From NCBI GenBank assembly GCA_963978545.1, contig OZ021729.1:12910001-12974000 (forward strand): a stretch of DNA of 64,000 bases, written 5' to 3'. Both the position numbers and the translations under genes were made by a program. The stretch comes from Linyphia triangularis (taxonomy: Eukaryota > Arthropoda > Arachnida > Araneae > Linyphiidae). Positions 33,171 to 44,088 of the stretch are shown piece by piece. Numbering within the stretch: the stretch's first letter is position 1; the number at the start of each line of letters is the position of its first letter. The notes below the pieces were generated by a model, which was given only the letters and a program-made list of their open reading frames with translations, made no database searches and was not told the DNA's origin.

Positions 33171-34576
33171 TTACAATTTCAAATAATCTTTCAAAGCACC
33201 ATATGATATACATTTAAAGAAATCTTCATTAAAGAATTGTATGACATTTTTACATTGTAAGGTTTCAATCACATTTTTAACATTAAGTACAAGTATAGCA
33301 TCGTCTCCAACACACCAAGACTGATCTTGCAATGAAGTAGTTATACAGACATGATTTCCTTGTGAGGGGTCACCAATAGCACAAGCATCACAGCGAAACA
33401 ATTTTAAAACATTACTTTCTATTTCACATGCAGAAACATATTCATGAAATAAGTCTATATTGGGAGGTATATTTACATTTTGAACACAATGATTAAGAAT
33501 TTCAACTCGTAGTAAATTTATAAGAGACTCCTTGATGGTTTCACATATTTCATGCATGAGATCTCTAATTTTAGCAAGATTATTTTCATTTACTTTTAAG
33601 GAACTTTCCTTAAGTTTAAAATAAAAGAGTTGTTTTAAAACTAACTCACCCTTATGTGATAGAACCAGGAGTTGATTGTTACACACAACGCTACTAGCTG
33701 CGTATTTCGTGTTCACGTGTAAGAGTTTGTTATAAAAGTCCTGAAAGGTATCCATGTTCATCATAATTTTTTGAGTACTTCCTTGACTATTATGTTGAGA
33801 CATGTGGATGAAAAGACGAGAGTCATATTGATGAAGGGACACTATGAAACCAAATCCAAGGTTCCATTCCTTGAGGCATTCACTGGTTTTCTTTACAGAG
33901 GCATAAAGGCGAGTCATCCAGTCGTCAACGGGAATTGTTTCTTCTTCGACGATCACTTCATCCGATGGTCTCTTCCGAGAAAGGGACTTGTGGGGATACT
34001 CTACAATATCTTGCGGTCTCGCTACGATGTTCCGGAAGGTGATACTGATTCTCGGCTCCGTCACAGCAGGCTCGGCTGAAATTTCATGGGTCCAGAACTG
34101 ATTGGTGGGTGGCTTCATGAGAAGGAGAGATCCACTTGGCAACGGAACTTTGTTGAGCTGGAAATCAGGACGGGAAACTGCATGGTTCTGATAGCTCCGA
34201 GACTTATGGTTGGAATAGTGAAGTCTGGATCCAAGTCTTTTTCGTTGTCTTTATGAGCTCCAATCTTGGCATTTCCATCTGCATAGTAGTTGAGAAGGGC
34301 GTAGTGGTATTCTTGTCCAGTCTTGTTTTCAACATCCTTCTTAATATCAAGCAGTGTAGAAGTCCACGGCTTGGAAAAGACGCACGTTCCAGAAAAGGCA
34401 TATTTCACGCCAGTATCACCAAAACCGAGCACTTTCCTTTGAGGCGTGTAACTTTTTCCATTAAAGTTTAATTGGAGATTCTCATACTCGTAGTTCAACA
34501 ATTCATGCAACAACTGCTGTGATTTAGCTGCATCGTAAAAACTTTCAACGAGTTCAATATGTTAATCAGACGACAT
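33171..34576 (-). pseudogene. AlkB-type 2-oxoglutarate/Fe(II) dioxygenase joined to PC4-like domain, broken
   Basis: AlkB-family enzymes repair or edit nucleic acids by oxidative removal of N-methyl groups. Fe-binding residues are visible: HKD (34247-34255) after the NYYADG segment, and the distal His in WTHEIS (34086-34088). The 2OG-binding arginines lie in the RISITFR motif just after. Downstream, about residues 95-143 of the second frame (33714-33860), the strand/turn/strand pattern FIVSLHQYDSRLFIHMSQ ... MDTFQDFYNKL resembles the PC4 ssDNA-binding domain. The rest is unknown, with Cys in FRCDACAIGD. Breaks: codon 5 from ATG 34576 is TAA (34562-34564), and a one-base shift occurs near 34140. 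Single exon. It lies at the right end of the Maverick, so it is cargo or an accessory gene. Confidence 0.8.
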
Positions 34577-34876
34577 TTTCACTTCAAACTAACAAGCACA
34601 ACTTCGAAGAAACAGCAAACGCACCTTCACTTGACAAAATCAGGAGAGAAATGGTGTCTTCGCTGAATGCAAGTCCGTGAGTGACGCAGCTCATCCCTTC
34701 TGATTGGCTGGTAGTCGAAACAACGCCCTCTAGCGTGAAATCTGATTGGTTAACACCTATCCACCTTTATCGCCGTGCAATATCCTGTCCCAAGCTGTTC
34801 AAACCTGTTCAGACAGAATGACTCATCCGATTAATACCTGCTCGTATCTAGATCTCTCACAAGATGTTGCCATACC
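34577..34876 (-). promoter_or_regulatory. Promoter region of the AlkB-type gene
   Basis: It contains two CCAAT boxes on the minus strand (near 34700 and 34745). Read on the minus strand, 34718-34749 gives CCAATCAGATTTCACGCTAG followed by AGGGCG, nearly the same as 26603-26635 before the other leftward gene. The right part ends at the TTAA target of the piggyBac insertion. Confidence 0.55.
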
Positions 34877-35242
34877 TTAACCCTTTCCATACGAAAACGG
34901 CCCAGACGGCTTTACAAGCAGAGTACGGGACGGCCGCCCGAACGCCTGGAGACTGAGGAAGACACTTTGTACCACCCCTCTTGTCAGAGTGATATATGAG
35001 AAGTGGGACTTGAGTATTGTCTGTGTCGGAGATGGCGCCCTCAATGTTGACATAGGTGTTCTAGGCAATTGTTAATGACCATCTATGGGTATATATGAAC
35101 CAGTTTGGCATCATACTTCACAGAAGTATCATTATTAGAGCAGTTGCTTCCAAATTTCGGAACGCTTATTTCATTTTGTCTCCAGCTTCGTGCATTTATA
35201 TTTCTGCTTCTATATTTTTCTCCAAATACTTACATTTCGAAA

Positions 35243-36973
35243 ATGTCTAGGCGAAAGAAAGTTTTGACTCAAGAAGAGATAAACAGCATTTTATTTTGTG
35301 AAGATACGGATGAATCGGATATTTCAGATTTTGATGAAGATGACGGATGGGATTTGTCCGACGATGAAGAACCGGCAGACGAAGTACCAGAATCAGGCGA
35401 TACTTCGATTATGTTTGAAGAGCCAAATGAAGAAGATTCGTTTATCTCTGAAGAGGAACAAATTGATTTTGACAAGCTTGCCTGGACATCAAAAGTGAAA
35501 AATGAAAAAATGAAATTCAATTCTTTCAATTCACCTGTTGGGCCAAACCATAATTTAGAGCCCGAAAGTAGTGCGTTGGACTACTTCAAGCTTTTATTTC
35601 CCGACACTTTATGTGAGATCATCAAAGTAAATACAAATAAATACGCAGAGTTTCGTGAGAAAACTTCTGAACGAAAGGACAATGATTGGACACCGATTGA
35701 AACAATAAGAGAAATTTGGAGTTTCATTGCAATTTTGTTTGTAATGAGTATTGTAAAAATGCCGAGGTTGTCCGATTATTGGTCCCAGAATCCAATTTTG
35801 GGAAACGAGATGGTAAAGAAACTAATGCCAAGAGACAGATTTTTCAAAATCAAGAAATATTTGCACATTTCCGACAGAGAAGCAGAAAAGAAAAGGGACG
35901 ACCCAGAGTATTCCTTTTGTCAAAAGCTGGAGCCTTTGAATACCATTTTAAAAGGAAACTTTCGCAAGAGTTTTAATCCGTATAAAGAAGTTTCAGTTGA
36001 TGAAGCCCTGCTGAAATTTAAAGGACGGCTCGGTATTGTGCAATATATGCCTTTGAAACCGGCAAAGCGTGGATTGAAATTTTGGATGCTTTGTACATCC
36101 AAATATGGATATGCACTTACCTTTGATTTGTACTGCGGAAAAAAAGATAAAATGGAAAGGTCTGGAAAGGGCCTAGGGTATGATGTTGTGGTACACTTGG
36201 CAAAATCTTTAACTTCTCAAAGCCATGAACTGTACTTCGATCGATTTTTCACCAGTATTCCTTTGATGTTGGAATTGGAGCGGATGGGACATTTGGCTTG
36301 CGGAACTCTGATAAAAACCAGAAAATTTCTTCCTAAAGAAATTACTATGTGCAAATTAAGAGAAGAAAGTTCAAGTAGGATTATGCAATGTCAAGAACAT
36401 CCTAACCTATTATGCACAACGTGGATAGATAAAAAGCAAATATTTATGCTATCCACAAATACAGAAAGAGAGATAACTTCAGTTACAAGAAGAAAGGGAT
36501 CCGAGAAAAAAGATGTCCCATGCCCATTACCATTTGCTAAGTATAATCAATTCATGGGTGGTGTAGATTTAGCAGATCAACGTAGGAAATATTATACCGC
36601 TTCAAGGAAATCAATGAAATGGTGGACTTATGTTTTTTCATTTCTTTTGGACACTTCTGTAAATAATGCTTATATTTTACAAATTGCTACATTAGCAGCA
36701 AACTTTCCAGCACCCAAAAGAAGAAAATCGCTATACGATTTCAAGCTTGAACTGATTCAACAAATCGCAAGCGAATACTGCTTTCGTAAACGAAGTATTT
36801 TTGCATCTGATTCAAATGAAGACCACACTCATAAGAAAAGAAAAATAGAAGGAAGGAAAAGAACTTGCGTAAAATGCAGACAACAAGGGAAAAAAACAGC
36901 CACAAGTCGAAGGATTGAAAGTTCATGGGAATGTTTTGTCTGCAAATTATGCTTATGCAAAACTTGTTTTTAA
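35243..36973 (+). CDS. piggyBac transposase
   Basis: A 576-residue cut-and-paste transposase counted from ATG 35243; the frame is open to 35105, but the acidic MSRRKKVLTQEE start is the family-like one. Order: acidic N-terminus (about 20-75), RNase H-like core with catalytic D253 (EVSVDEALLKFKGR), D333 (ELYFDRFFTS) and D442 (MGGVDLADQ), then a C-terminal Cys-rich zinc-binding domain (CVKC ... CFVCKLCLCKTC) that binds the ends. A TATA-like GGTATATATG at 35088-35097 precedes it. No stop or frameshift was found, unlike the surrounding Maverick genes, so it may be active or recently active. Confidence 0.95.
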   Translation: MSRRKKVLTQEEINSILFCEDTDESDISDFDEDDGWDLSDDEEPADEVPESGDTSIMFEEPNEEDSFISEEEQIDFDKLAWTSKVKNEKMKFNSFNSPVGPNHNLEPESSALDYFKLLFPDTLCEIIKVNTNKYAEFREKTSERKDNDWTPIETIREIWSFIAILFVMSIVKMPRLSDYWSQNPILGNEMVKKLMPRDRFFKIKKYLHISDREAEKKRDDPEYSFCQKLEPLNTILKGNFRKSFNPYKEVSVDEALLKFKGRLGIVQYMPLKPAKRGLKFWMLCTSKYGYALTFDLYCGKKDKMERSGKGLGYDVVVHLAKSLTSQSHELYFDRFFTSIPLMLELERMGHLACGTLIKTRKFLPKEITMCKLREESSSRIMQCQEHPNLLCTTWIDKKQIFMLSTNTEREITSVTRRKGSEKKDVPCPLPFAKYNQFMGGVDLADQRRKYYTASRKSMKWWTYVFSFLLDTSVNNAYILQIATLAANFPAPKRRKSLYDFKLELIQQIASEYCFRKRSIFASDSNEDHTHKKRKIEGRKRTCVKCRQQGKKTATSRRIESSWECFVCKLCLCKTCF

Positions 36974-38067
36974 TTCCTGTGCACTAAGAGGAGTGCAAGA
37001 TATGTTATTGAAACTCAAGAATACAAAGAAACAAATACATAAAAAAAACCAATAAAATATACAAAACCCCCCAAAAAAATTATAATACACAAAACTGACA
37101 AAAAAAAACCAAAAGGGGCCCCTTGGGGCCCTTTTTAAAAATAAAAGAAGGCTATACACTATACATACATAGACCAAAAATTGTAACCAAATTCGTAGCT
37201 ATTCGGCTAAAAAGTACAAATAATATCAAAGTAATTCAAGTTAAAATTTCAAAAATTTTCAAACGAATTTAAATAATTTAGTGTTTGTTCTATTGAAATT
37301 GCTTGCACAAGATTCTGATGTCCTACGAAAGCTACACTGTTCAAGCACAAACGTTTACAATTTTTGGATAGTATTTTTGCAAGTCTTTCAACGAGTGTTT
37401 TGCTAATCAAATAATAGAATATCCAGAAAACAGCCTGATAATTGACGCGACACTAAATGTCCCAAATGACGGTGTTTCTCGCCAATTTTGAGTTCATTGC
37501 TTAACTTTCAGATTACTTTTATGTATTTAATCAACCAATGAATAATTATTTCAAATTCAATACTTGTGTGACTAATTTTCGAAAAACTTAGCTATCTCAG
37601 AAAAATAACTTTTCCTTTTTTCAACGAACATCTACACTATCAATCTGCAAAAGAGATGCGTCATAACTAATCTTTTTATTCGAATAATTTGTATGCATTA
37701 TCCATCGTAAATAATTCTTATTCTGCTGGAAAACTTTTCGCTTTTGAAGAAATTATAGTGCAATTTTTTTATGTTGCTGTATAATGCAAAAACACTCTGC
37801 AGTTTAAAATAGATAGAATCTAATTTTATTTCCACTAAACCAAATACAGTTTCACCACCCGTTTTCAAATGATCTTTGCTTTGGCATAGTGCTGAGTTGC
37901 AACCTGTTGTCTGCCACAAACCCAGGAGGGGCGGAGTAGCATCTTTTGTTGGACAACTCAAAAGTGAAAGGGGAGGAAAGGGGAGGTTTCTTCTTGTGTG
38001 GTAAAAAATTTCGGCCGTTTCAGTATTCTCAGGACCTTACAATATGTCTCTTTTAGTATGGAAAGGG
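36974..38067. other. piggyBac 3' non-coding region
   Basis: AT-rich, with A-runs just after the transposase stop. A short minus-strand frame at 37698-37961 has no recognisable domain. The last 60 bp carry the right-end inverted sequences. Confidence 0.6.
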
Positions 38068-38091
38068 TTAAATGCTAAATCTTAACATAGA

Positions 38092-38790
38092 ATGACGTCA
38101 TACCCACTGTGACGTCACTAGTAAAAATATCTATAACTCTAAGTTATTCGTTTAGAAGCAGCCCTAAAACAACTCAGCTCCACCTGAAAGGTAAATCGAA
38201 ACTAAAAAGTGTTGCCACTGCTCAAAACTTTTAACGTTAAGCAAGTTATGACGTCATATTCACTGTGACGTCACTAGTAAAAATATCTATAACTCTAACT
38301 TATTCGCTAAGAAGCAGCCCTAGAACAACTCAACTCCAGTTAACTGGAAACAAAAACTAAAAAGTGTTGCCACCGCTCAAAACTTTGATATAAAACAAAT
38401 TATGACGTCATACCCACTGTGACGTCATTCAATAAAAACCTATCACTCTAACTTATTCACTAAGAAGCAGTCCTAGAACAACTCAACTCCGTCTGCTAGA
38501 TAAACCGAAACTAAAAAATGTTGCCACCAATCAAAACTTTGATATAAAACAAATTATGACGCCATTCCCACTGTGACGTCATACATAAACAGCTTATAAC
38601 GAAGCTGAAACTAAAACAGCAGCAGGAGGGGAACAACTCAACTCCACTTCCGGTCACGTGACTTCCGGTGATGTCACTTACGGTAACGTCATATCCGGTG
38701 ACGCCCACTTCCGGTGACGTTATAGTCACGCCCCCATACCATACCATTGCGCATTGCGCCCTGGCCCCGGATCGGCATTTTCTAACTACT
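38092..38790 (-). repeat. Maverick right terminal inverted repeat
   Basis: Inverted counterpart of 20630-21320 with the same tandem units, TGACGTCA sites and ACTTCCGGT motifs. By eye, about 15 mismatches occur in 220 aligned bases, with a few indels (for example GCGCAATG-type extra bases near the end). It ends TTTTCTAACTACT at 38790. Confidence 0.92.
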
Positions 38791-38796
38791 AATATA

Positions 38797-41700
38797 TTAC
38801 AATTAAGATTTATAGCTTTTGAGCATTGACCCCCCCCCCCCCCCAGACGATTCGAGATGGATGGGGAACTTGGTTTTGAGATTATATATACATTTTTTTT
38901 TTCGTATACTTGTTAAATTTTACAAGTCTACCAAATTTCATAGTTTTAGCATTACTAAAAGTACCTTAGAATATTGATAATCAGTTAGTCTCACAATGTG
39001 CTGTTTTCTGCCGTTTTCGAATTTGATTACATCGACAACCATTATAATAGGAGACTTGAAATTTTGAGGTTTTACTTAAGTAACTAACAACTAGCTATTC
39101 ATAAAAAAATTTAAGCTTTCAGGTACACTTTAATGTGCACATATGAGGAGGTCAAAATGCTGCTGAGTTGCTTCCAGTAAACTTGGCGGGTGCACTACCT
39201 TGCACATAGATAATAAAAACTGGTATGTATCCAAAAAGTCTAAAAGCCTTTTTTCAAAAAGTGTTAAAAAAAGTGTCAGTTATAAAAAGCAAAGTACTCC
39301 CCTCGCTCGATAAAAATTTAACACTCCCTGTTTCACCACGATTAATATTTTGGTATTGAAGATCAGAACAAATAAAGGATTCTACTTACGTAGGATTGCT
39401 TAGCCATATGAAGTCCGTGGCGTATACAGGGAGGAGGCTGATAGGGCTACAGCTCCCTGAAAATTGAGAAAAATTATATTTCCAAGTGTAATGTAACAAT
39501 TTTTATAAATAGTTAATACTTGATATCCTCATTTAACTAACTTTTCGAGTCAGTCATTTTTTCAAAATAATTATAACAACGAGAAATGAACACAAAAATA
39601 CAAGCACATCTATTTCATTTCAAACTCTTCCGATTTTACATTTCTTTCTCATTTCTATATGCTGGGGTCATGACGTCCTTCAGATGGTCAGAGCAGAGAA
39701 AACTTACTGATTCCCTGAAAGAGCATGCGTAGACACAAGACTTCTCCCTCCTGATACCAATAATACAAATCTGCCATAGAACCCTCTTTCCTATTATGAT
39801 CAAATGTTCAGTTTTTAAGGCGTTACATGAATATTGCAAGAGCAGATAAAAGTCTTTTTTTTTTCTCTTTCAGAAAACCAAAGAAAAAAAACTAAATAGT
39901 GAGTAACTATAATACTACTAAAAAAGTGTAGTAGAAGTACTGATCCTCCAATTCTAAAATGTGACTGCAAAAAATTAATAATCAAATGAAATAATAAAAT
40001 AAAATTTTAAAGATTGAGACTGCTCTACAAGAAAATAGCCTATAAACACACTAAAAAAAATGGTGACTAAATAAAAATAAACATTAGAAAAATTATAATT
40101 TCACTCCATAATACTAAAAAAACATGAAAAAGTAATAAAATAAACAACAGAAAATAATGAAGTAGTTCTTGAAGAGCTGGTCAACAAGGTTACCAGGAAA
40201 GCGACTAGCAGAAGAATTCATTGTTTTTAACACTACGCACATTTGATTAAAAATTACAAAAGTAAAAAAAAAAGCTTACCTCAAACTTCAGGAGATAGCT
40301 TTGAGTTGTGTTTCAGCATTTTGCAGTCAGATCTTTTGAGTTGTGGAACGCAAATTTTCTGAGAAATATTGGAAAATGTATTTTAAACAGAGTTTGAAAG
40401 GAACATTGGAACAGATGTAGCATTAGGACATTTGGCGATTAGAAAATTCGCCAAAATTAAAAACACAGTAACTATAATAAAATTTAAATAAAAACAAAGA
40501 AGGGCTTGTCAAGAAGAACCCGCGATATCTTGTTAACATAATCTTGAAAATAAAAATGTTACAACAAATTTTTAAAATTTATTGGATCCATACTACGAAA
40601 CCAAAAGACAAAAGATGCCCATTTTTTTAATTTTTTTTTAACTTGAGATGGAGAAAAGCACCTCGTCTGTTTCCAATACTTCCACTTTCTAATTCTTCTT
40701 CTAATGACAAGGATACGAGAGATCCCATAAATACAATTTAGTGTTTAACATTGCACTCCCGATAGTTTATCTTAAGTACAGATCTATAAATTGTAGTACC
40801 GTAAAAACGTGATACGAGGTAAAAATTACGTTCAGAGAGAATTATGGAATAAAGCTATTGTTTATAACAAAGCATGTACTATTTAAAAAATTCTACCCCA
40901 ACGCAATTCAATAACTTTTCACCACAAAAATAGCTGGGTTTTTTTGCCCATAAAACTTTTCGAAAAAACAAAAGTTGCTTGCCTATGAAAAAATTGTTAA
41001 TGCTTTCTAGGCTGAAAAACTATGTATCAACAACTAATTAAGCCTATTTCTTTAAGAATTTGATTAAACGCTTCCGTTTTAAGGTACTTGCCTACGTTCG
41101 GAGCACTTTTAAAAAAAACTTTAAGTAGGAATATTTTAAGTACCTTTATATATTTAGTACTACTATAGATTAGTAGTACAGTAAAAAAAAAATCAAATTT
41201 ATTATTATTATTTTTCGAAAATTGCAATTTTGCATGAAATTTTGATGAAATATTTCAAAAACTTAAAATAAGATAAATGAAGAGCTATTAAGTTTTTTAG
41301 GAAATAAATTGTATATAAATAAACGACATGCTTTTATCTAGGGCATATACTACATTAAGAAAAATATATTCATTAAAACTTTTTTATGGATAGTCGAAAA
41401 ATAATTTAGTGATTTTTTAACAGTTTCACCTTGTTTATATTCAAACTTAGGTTGTATTTTATAAAATAACCATCCAATTTCAATTTCGACAGCACATTCC
41501 CTAGAAAACAATCAACAAGAGAAGCACAAATTTTTTTATAATGATTCGTGAACAATTTTTTGAGTTATGACATTTCAAATTAACAATATTTGTATGAAAA
41601 TCAATTCCGAGAAAAATGCATTGAAACTTTAAAACACACAATTTCTATATAAACCATATTACTTACACACTTAAAATGTACCTTCTTTTTAAATTTTTTT

Positions 41701-42180
41701 ATTTATTAAAAAGAAGAAAATATTAATATTTATAAGGAAATCACTTTTTAATCGGCGACTTTTGGTGAGCTATTTTCGGTCATTTCAAGTTATAATTTAC
41801 AATTTTTGATCAGTTTCAAATTGTCATAACTTTTGTTCAAACATACGCAGAGTTAAAATAAAGATAGTTTTAGCAATTTAAAGATTTGGGCTAATATATT
41901 CATGAATAATATTTTTTTTGGTCAGATTTCATCAAAATCGACCTTTCCAACGTAAGCAAGTACCTGAATAATATTATTGCAGATTGATAAAAAATTAATT
42001 AATTATAATCATAAAACAACGTACGTACCGGTTTTTACAGCGGGAATTAAAGATGAAAGTATTTCATCTTCCGTGTCCGTCAAACACTTCAACCAGCATT
42101 CGAATGCCAAACTCAAAACCGGTTGCAAGATATGTCTTGTCACACACGTTTTACGGGGGAGAGCTTATCTGATCTGCGGC
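38797..42180. other. Interior of the 28-kb insertion, right part; no gene recognised
   Basis: AT-rich sequence with a run of 14 C near 38830. Short open frames are not convincing. The last 250 bp before 42432 carry the subterminal repeats of the insertion. Confidence 0.4.
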
Positions 42181-42432
42181 AAGGGGGAGGGGGAAGACTC
42201 TAACCTTGGAATTCGACCTTCGACCCTTTACATACCCTTATGAAAAGGATATGTTATGCGCGATGCCTTGGAATTCGACCCTTTACATATCCTTTACAAA
42301 AGGTATTACTTTGCAAGCTTGCACGGCTGCCATTTTCAAACCCTTTATCAGAGGGTTACTCGGCAAGCTTGGAACGCCAAGTCTAATGACAAGGATATGA
42401 CAAGGTTTTCGTAAGCTTGCATGCTATCTGGG
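42181..42432 (-). repeat. Subterminal repeats at right end of the 28-kb insertion
   Basis: Repeated CTTGGAATTCGACC and CCCTTTACATAYCCTT blocks and CAAGCTTG motifs, ending AGCTTGCATGCTATCTGGG. Composition and motif style (CCTTTT, AAGGTTTTCG) match the left end in inverted orientation. Confidence 0.6.
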
Positions 42433-43075
42433 GAGCATCTTCCGATTCTGACTCTGGAGAGTACCTGTAAAGAATTCCATTATTCATTAGATAACCCCGT
42501 CCAGTCTATCTGGAAACATCTGTATCTTTTCCTACAAAACTTTCAATGATATTCTTTATGTCATCATCTTTCAGCTGTTCAGTTCGTATCTCTGCTGGAC
42601 GTCTAGTAGGAAAGTCAGCAACAACCATACATAAGTCACAAACTTCTTTGGATTCAACATGGCAAGTTTTACATTCCTCAATAACTCCTTCTGTCAATAA
42701 TCGATCCAGTTCCTTTCGAAGAATTTCTTTCTTTGGCGGGGGAATACTATATGCAGGTTCGGCCGCTGGTGCTTGTGTACCGGTATCAATGTGATGTTCT
42801 ATAAAAGGGGTGGCTTCTCCCCCTGGACGAAACACATCATCGAAATCCTTCAATACAGAATTCAAAGCGTCTTTTTGCTCTCCTATCAATTGCTGACCCT
42901 CTTCGTCACGTAGAGAACAAGAATTGATTTTTAAACAAGGTGGAGACTTTAAAGTTGGAACACTCTTTTGAGATGCCAATTTGTAACATTTATGGGGTCT
43001 GTCATTGTAAAACCATACATGTTCTTTTAAGTTTAAAACAACTCCAGCTTCTTGTAGAAAATCAATGCCCAACAA
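42433..43075 (-). pseudogene. Gypsy protease end, RT start, then pre-integrase linker (RT/RNase H deleted)
   Basis: The minus frame 42506-43075 begins MLGIDFLQEAGVVLN, the end of the retropepsin, and passes into the start of reverse transcriptase (HIDTGTQAP ... ELDRLLTEGVIEEC). It then switches abruptly to a segment typical of the region just before integrase (RPAEIRTEQLKDDDIKNI) and on to LYRYSPESE near 42480-42440. The YxDD catalytic core and RNase H are absent, so an internal deletion joined the two. The next residues continue at 14460 across the insertion. Confidence 0.8.
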
Positions 43076-43917
43076 TGTTCAATTTTCTTTAGCATCTGGA
43101 AGATCAACTTGATTTGGAATTCTCTTCCTTCAAGTTCAATGGTAACAACAGCAGTGCTTACATTCACAGTAGATTTATGTCCATTAGCCATGCTCATGAC
43201 TCGTTGTTCAGGTTTGAATTGTACTCCTTGTTCTAAAAGAAGATGATGTAGCATCTCTCCTGCAATACAGTGGCTTGCTCCGCTGTCAGCGCATACGATC
43301 CCATATATTCCATTAATTGAGACCTTCAAGTTAGCAACTTGAAAAGGTGCACAGGATTGGAGTTGAATGTTTCTGAAAGAGGCTTCCCCATCATTTCTTG
43401 ACTTTGTGCAGGTTGGACATTTGGATTTGATAACACATGGGGATCCACATCCATAGCACTTAAAAGTTTTTCCCTCTTCAGTCTTGAACATGGGTTTGTC
43501 CTTCTCGTGTCGTTTAGAGTTGTAGTTATTCGTAAAAGACTTTTGTCTGAAGGTATCATCGCTAGATTGGATATGTAGACTCTTGTTTCCAACAGGTTGA
43601 TCTTCTTTCTTCGTAGTTTTTCGAAGACTGCAGTAAGCATCCAATTTGTCTGCAAGCTCACTTGGATACACCCATCCAGTCCATTCATCTAAGAAGTGGT
43701 CTCTGAAATCCGTAGGAGCTTTTTTCTTGATTTGATAGGAAATTAGCAGATCCTTTAAACTGCAAAAATCTTCGATCCTTAACTCACATAGCCATCCTTC
43801 GAAGTAGCTTCTTATTTCGAAATAAAAATCCCGCCAAGTGCTTTCCTGTCTTTTCTTGTGTTGGCAGAAAAGTTGCCTAAACTTTTCAGCAGAAAGTTTG
43901 AATCTCTTCAAAAGCAT
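43033..43917 (-). CDS. Gypsy Gag C-terminus, zinc knuckle and retropepsin
   Basis: 294 residues on the minus strand. A SCAN-like capsid segment (FKLSAEKFRQLF ... LDAYCSLRK) is followed by a cysteine cluster (CYGCGSPCVIKSKCPTC) that looks like a modified zinc knuckle, and the aspartic protease motif CADSGASHC. The C-terminal part slips frame near 43080, after which the protease flap and end continue in the 42506-43075 frame. Part of the non-autonomous Gypsy element. Confidence 0.8.
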   Translation of the reverse strand: MLLKRFKLSAEKFRQLFCQHKKRQESTWRDFYFEIRSYFEGWLCELRIEDFCSLKDLLISYQIKKKAPTDFRDHFLDEWTGWVYPSELADKLDAYCSLRKTTKKEDQPVGNKSLHIQSSDDTFRQKSFTNNYNSKRHEKDKPMFKTEEGKTFKCYGCGSPCVIKSKCPTCTKSRNDGEASFRNIQLQSCAPFQVANLKVSINGIYGIVCADSGASHCIAGEMLHHLLLEQGVQFKPEQRVMSMANGHKSTVNVSTAVVTIELEGREFQIKLIFQMLKKIEHCWALIFYKKLELF

Positions 43918-44088
43918 CTGTTTGACATTCGTGACGTTTCTTCTGATTCTCTAGCTACTATTAACGTAGCCACTTCACTTGGCAGTTATCCGATTAGGTA
44001 GGGTACCCAATGTGTTTCAGGCACCTGCAAGAATTTTAGTTGTCTCCCGAATAGATTATAAAATATTGCCATATCATCTTCCTTGGGA

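Larger units (their letters stand above)
34881..38067 (+). mobile_element. piggyBac transposon, apparently intact
   Basis: 3187 bp with inverted ends CCCTTTCCATACGAAAA and CCCTTTCCATACTAAAA (read inward from each side) and TTAA target duplications at 34877-34880 and 38068-38071. It carries one uninterrupted transposase gene. It sits inside the Maverick between the AlkB promoter and the right TIR. Confidence 0.95.
20630..38790. mobile_element. Maverick/Polinton element (adintovirus-like), full length with nested piggyBac
   Basis: The termini start AGTAGTTAGAAAATGCCGAT and are inverted at the right end. The flanks AATATA at 20624-20629 and 38791-38796 give the 6-bp target duplication typical of Polintons. 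The element is 18.2 kb, or about 15 kb without the 3.2-kb piggyBac. It carries the diagnostic set: protein-primed DNA polymerase B, RVE integrase with chromodomain, double jelly-roll capsid, penton-like protein, adenain-like protease and FtsK/HerA ATPase. Extra cargo is an AlkB-type gene. Breaks in four of the enzyme genes suggest this copy cannot move by itself. Confidence 0.97.
14461..42432. mobile_element. About 28-kb insertion with CCCAGATAGC inverted ends
   Basis: The left end is CCCAGATAGC (14461-14470) and the right end GCTATCTGGG (42423-42432), a perfect 10-bp inverted repeat. The flanking Gypsy coding sequence becomes continuous in frame when this block is ignored, so everything inside arrived after, or was moved into, the Gypsy copy. 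The ends are rich in short repeats (14590-14830; 42190-42410). A related left end, CCCAGATAACATTTTAACC, occurs near 48768. No transposase was found in the 9.8 kb that remains without the Maverick, and no target duplication is clear. The class is unknown. Confidence 0.65.

Noticed and set aside
20630..38790. Exogenous virus integrated by chance
   Set aside because: A 6-bp target duplication, TIRs and an integrase gene show Polinton-type self-integration; whether it also made particles cannot be told from sequence.
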